Part shown: piece after piece, positions 22,938 to 23,684 of the stretch
Layout of the letters: each line of letters begins with the position of its first letter
Position numbering within the stretch: position 1 is the stretch's first letter
Assembly: GCA_051011135.1 (NCBI GenBank)
Contig: JBPCUO010000071.1
Coordinates: 1 to 23,684 of the forward strand
Length of the DNA stretch: 23,684 nucleotides
From: JACOND01 sp051011135
Lineage (GTDB): Bacteria > Bdellovibrionota > Bdellovibrionia > Bdellovibrionales > UBA1609
Direction: 5' to 3'
The notes under the pieces: model-generated
The model's database searches: none
What the model was told of the DNA's origin: nothing
Seen by the model: only the letters and a program-made list of their open reading frames with translations
Position numbers and translations under genes: made by a program

Positions 22938-23684
22938 AAAGAAAATGCATGATGTCTCCATCTTTGACCTCATAATTTTTACCTTCTGAAATCATGCGCC
23001 CCGCTTGTTTTAAATCTTTTTCTGTACGGTACTTTAATAAATCTTCAAAAGAATAAACTTCCGCTCTTATAAATCCTTTTTCAAAATCAGAATGAATAAC
23101 ACCAGCCGCTTGAGGAGCAAGAGATCCTTTAGGAAGAGTCCAAGCTTTCACTTCCTTTTTTCCTGCTGTAAAAAAAGTAATAAGATTAAGTTGTTCATAG
23201 ACTTTTCTTATCACGCGATTCAAAGAAGGCTCTTTCATGCCTAAAGCACTTAAAAATTCCTGTTTCTCTTGGGGGTTTAAATCAACCATCTCTTCTTCTA
23301 AGGCACAGGAAATACTTAAAACTTCTTCCTGATTGCGACACATTTCTTGAATTTGTTTTTCTGCTAGGTTGCCCTCTTTAAAAGCATCTTCACTTTGGTT
23401 ACAAATATAAAGAATGGGTTTTAAAGTGATGAGGTTTAAGGGCAGGATGTATTGCAAATCTTCCCGATCCCATTGCTTGCTCCTTAAAGGAGTGTCAGCT
23501 TTTAAGAGATCTAAAACCACCTTTAAAACTTGAACTTCTAGCTTTAATTCTTTTTGGCCGGTTGTTTGCGCTTGTTTTTCCAACTTTTTAAATCGTTTCT
23601 CGACCACTTCTAAATCGGCCAAAAGGAGTTCTGTATTAATGATTTCAATATCTCTTTTGGGATCTATATTATCATAAACATGCG
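22927..23684 (-). CDS. ychF: Redox-regulated ATPase/GTPase YchF, 5' part outside window
   Basis: The minus-strand frame is open to the window edge and encodes the last 251 residues of YchF (normally about 363). The fragment begins at the family signature HVYDNIDPKRDIEIINTEL, continuing LLADLEVVEKR, and then has the helical insert, LKPILYICNQSED (the nucleotide-base motif region, N-K-x-E/D in most members, N-Q-S-E here) and the C-terminal TGS domain (LITFFTAGKKEVKAWTLPKGSLAPQAAGVIHSDFEKGFIRAEV, ending YEVKDGDIMHFLFNV). YchF is an Obg-related P-loop ATPase that binds ribosomes and takes part in stress and redox responses. The true start lies beyond 23684; a TTG at 23622 is an internal leucine, not a start. 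Confidence 0.95.
   Translation of the reverse strand, partial: HVYDNIDPKRDIEIINTELLLADLEVVEKRFKKLEKQAQTTGQKELKLEVQVLKVVLDLLKADTPLRSKQWDREDLQYILPLNLITLKPILYICNQSEDAFKEGNLAEKQIQEMCRNQEEVLSISCALEEEMVDLNPQEKQEFLSALGMKEPSLNRVIRKVYEQLNLITFFTAGKKEVKAWTLPKGSLAPQAAGVIHSDFEKGFIRAEVYSFEDLLKYRTEKDLKQAGRMISEGKNYEVKDGDIMHFLFNV

Noticed and set aside
23620..23622. TTG as start of a 231-residue ychF
   Set aside because: The frame continues upstream with the strongly conserved DNIDPKRDIEIINTEL motif, so the TTG is an internal leucine.

Overview
The window is AT-rich, gene-dense bacterial chromosome with no insertion sequence, prophage, integrase or CRISPR array. The gene set suggests a Gram-negative bacterium: lipoproteins with clear lipoboxes, an AmpD-type amidase, a lytic transglycosylase-like protein, type IV pseudopilins and an FkpA/Mip-type FKBP. 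The mix of pseudopilins, secreted cell-wall enzymes and a giant surface metzincin is reminiscent of the Bdellovibrionota (predatory and related lineages). That placement is inference from memory of family content, not a search result.

Layout. Bases 1-815 (minus) hold two pseudopilin genes, the second cut by the window edge. Bases 909-2584 hold tRNA-Thr(GGU), tuf with a near-consensus promoter and an intrinsic terminator, and tRNA-Trp(CCA). A ZIP-family metal transporter follows tRNA-Trp, where many proteobacteria have secE-nusG. Bases 3350-10140 hold a set of genes around 5'-methylthioadenosine (MTA) and redox metabolism: an aldo/keto reductase and mtnA (minus), a divergent PNP/UDP-family nucleoside phosphorylase-like gene, a glutathione reductase (gor), an FKBP lipoprotein (minus), a TVP38/DedA membrane protein and an MTA/SAH deaminase. 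radA follows. Bases 11533-13681 (minus) hold a cysteine-rich lytic transglycosylase-like protein and an AmpD-type amidase whose reading frame runs into a Flp/TadE-like pilin gene. Bases 13936-22937 (plus) hold a 1782-residue metzincin lipoprotein followed by oppA-, oppB- and oppC-like genes without the ATPases. The window ends inside ychF (minus).

How the genes may work together. Deaminase, phosphorylase and MtnA could form the route MTA to methylthioinosine to methylthioribose-1-phosphate to methylthioribulose-1-phosphate, but the later salvage enzymes are not here and the phosphorylase lacks the usual ribose-binding glutamate. The metzincin and the peptide transporter look like a protein-digestion and peptide-uptake unit, next to two peptidoglycan hydrolases.

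Three structural themes stand out. First, several genes (mtnA, gor, FKBP, TVP38 and the metzincin) have a -35/-10 pair with 17-18 bp spacing and a -10 only 7-10 nt before the ATG, with no convincing Shine-Dalgarno site. This predicts leaderless or nearly leaderless mRNAs. Second, a near-perfect palindrome sits exactly between the back-to-back promoters of mtnA and the phosphorylase. Third, all four convergent gene pairs overlap by 4-16 bp, leaving no room for ordinary terminators.
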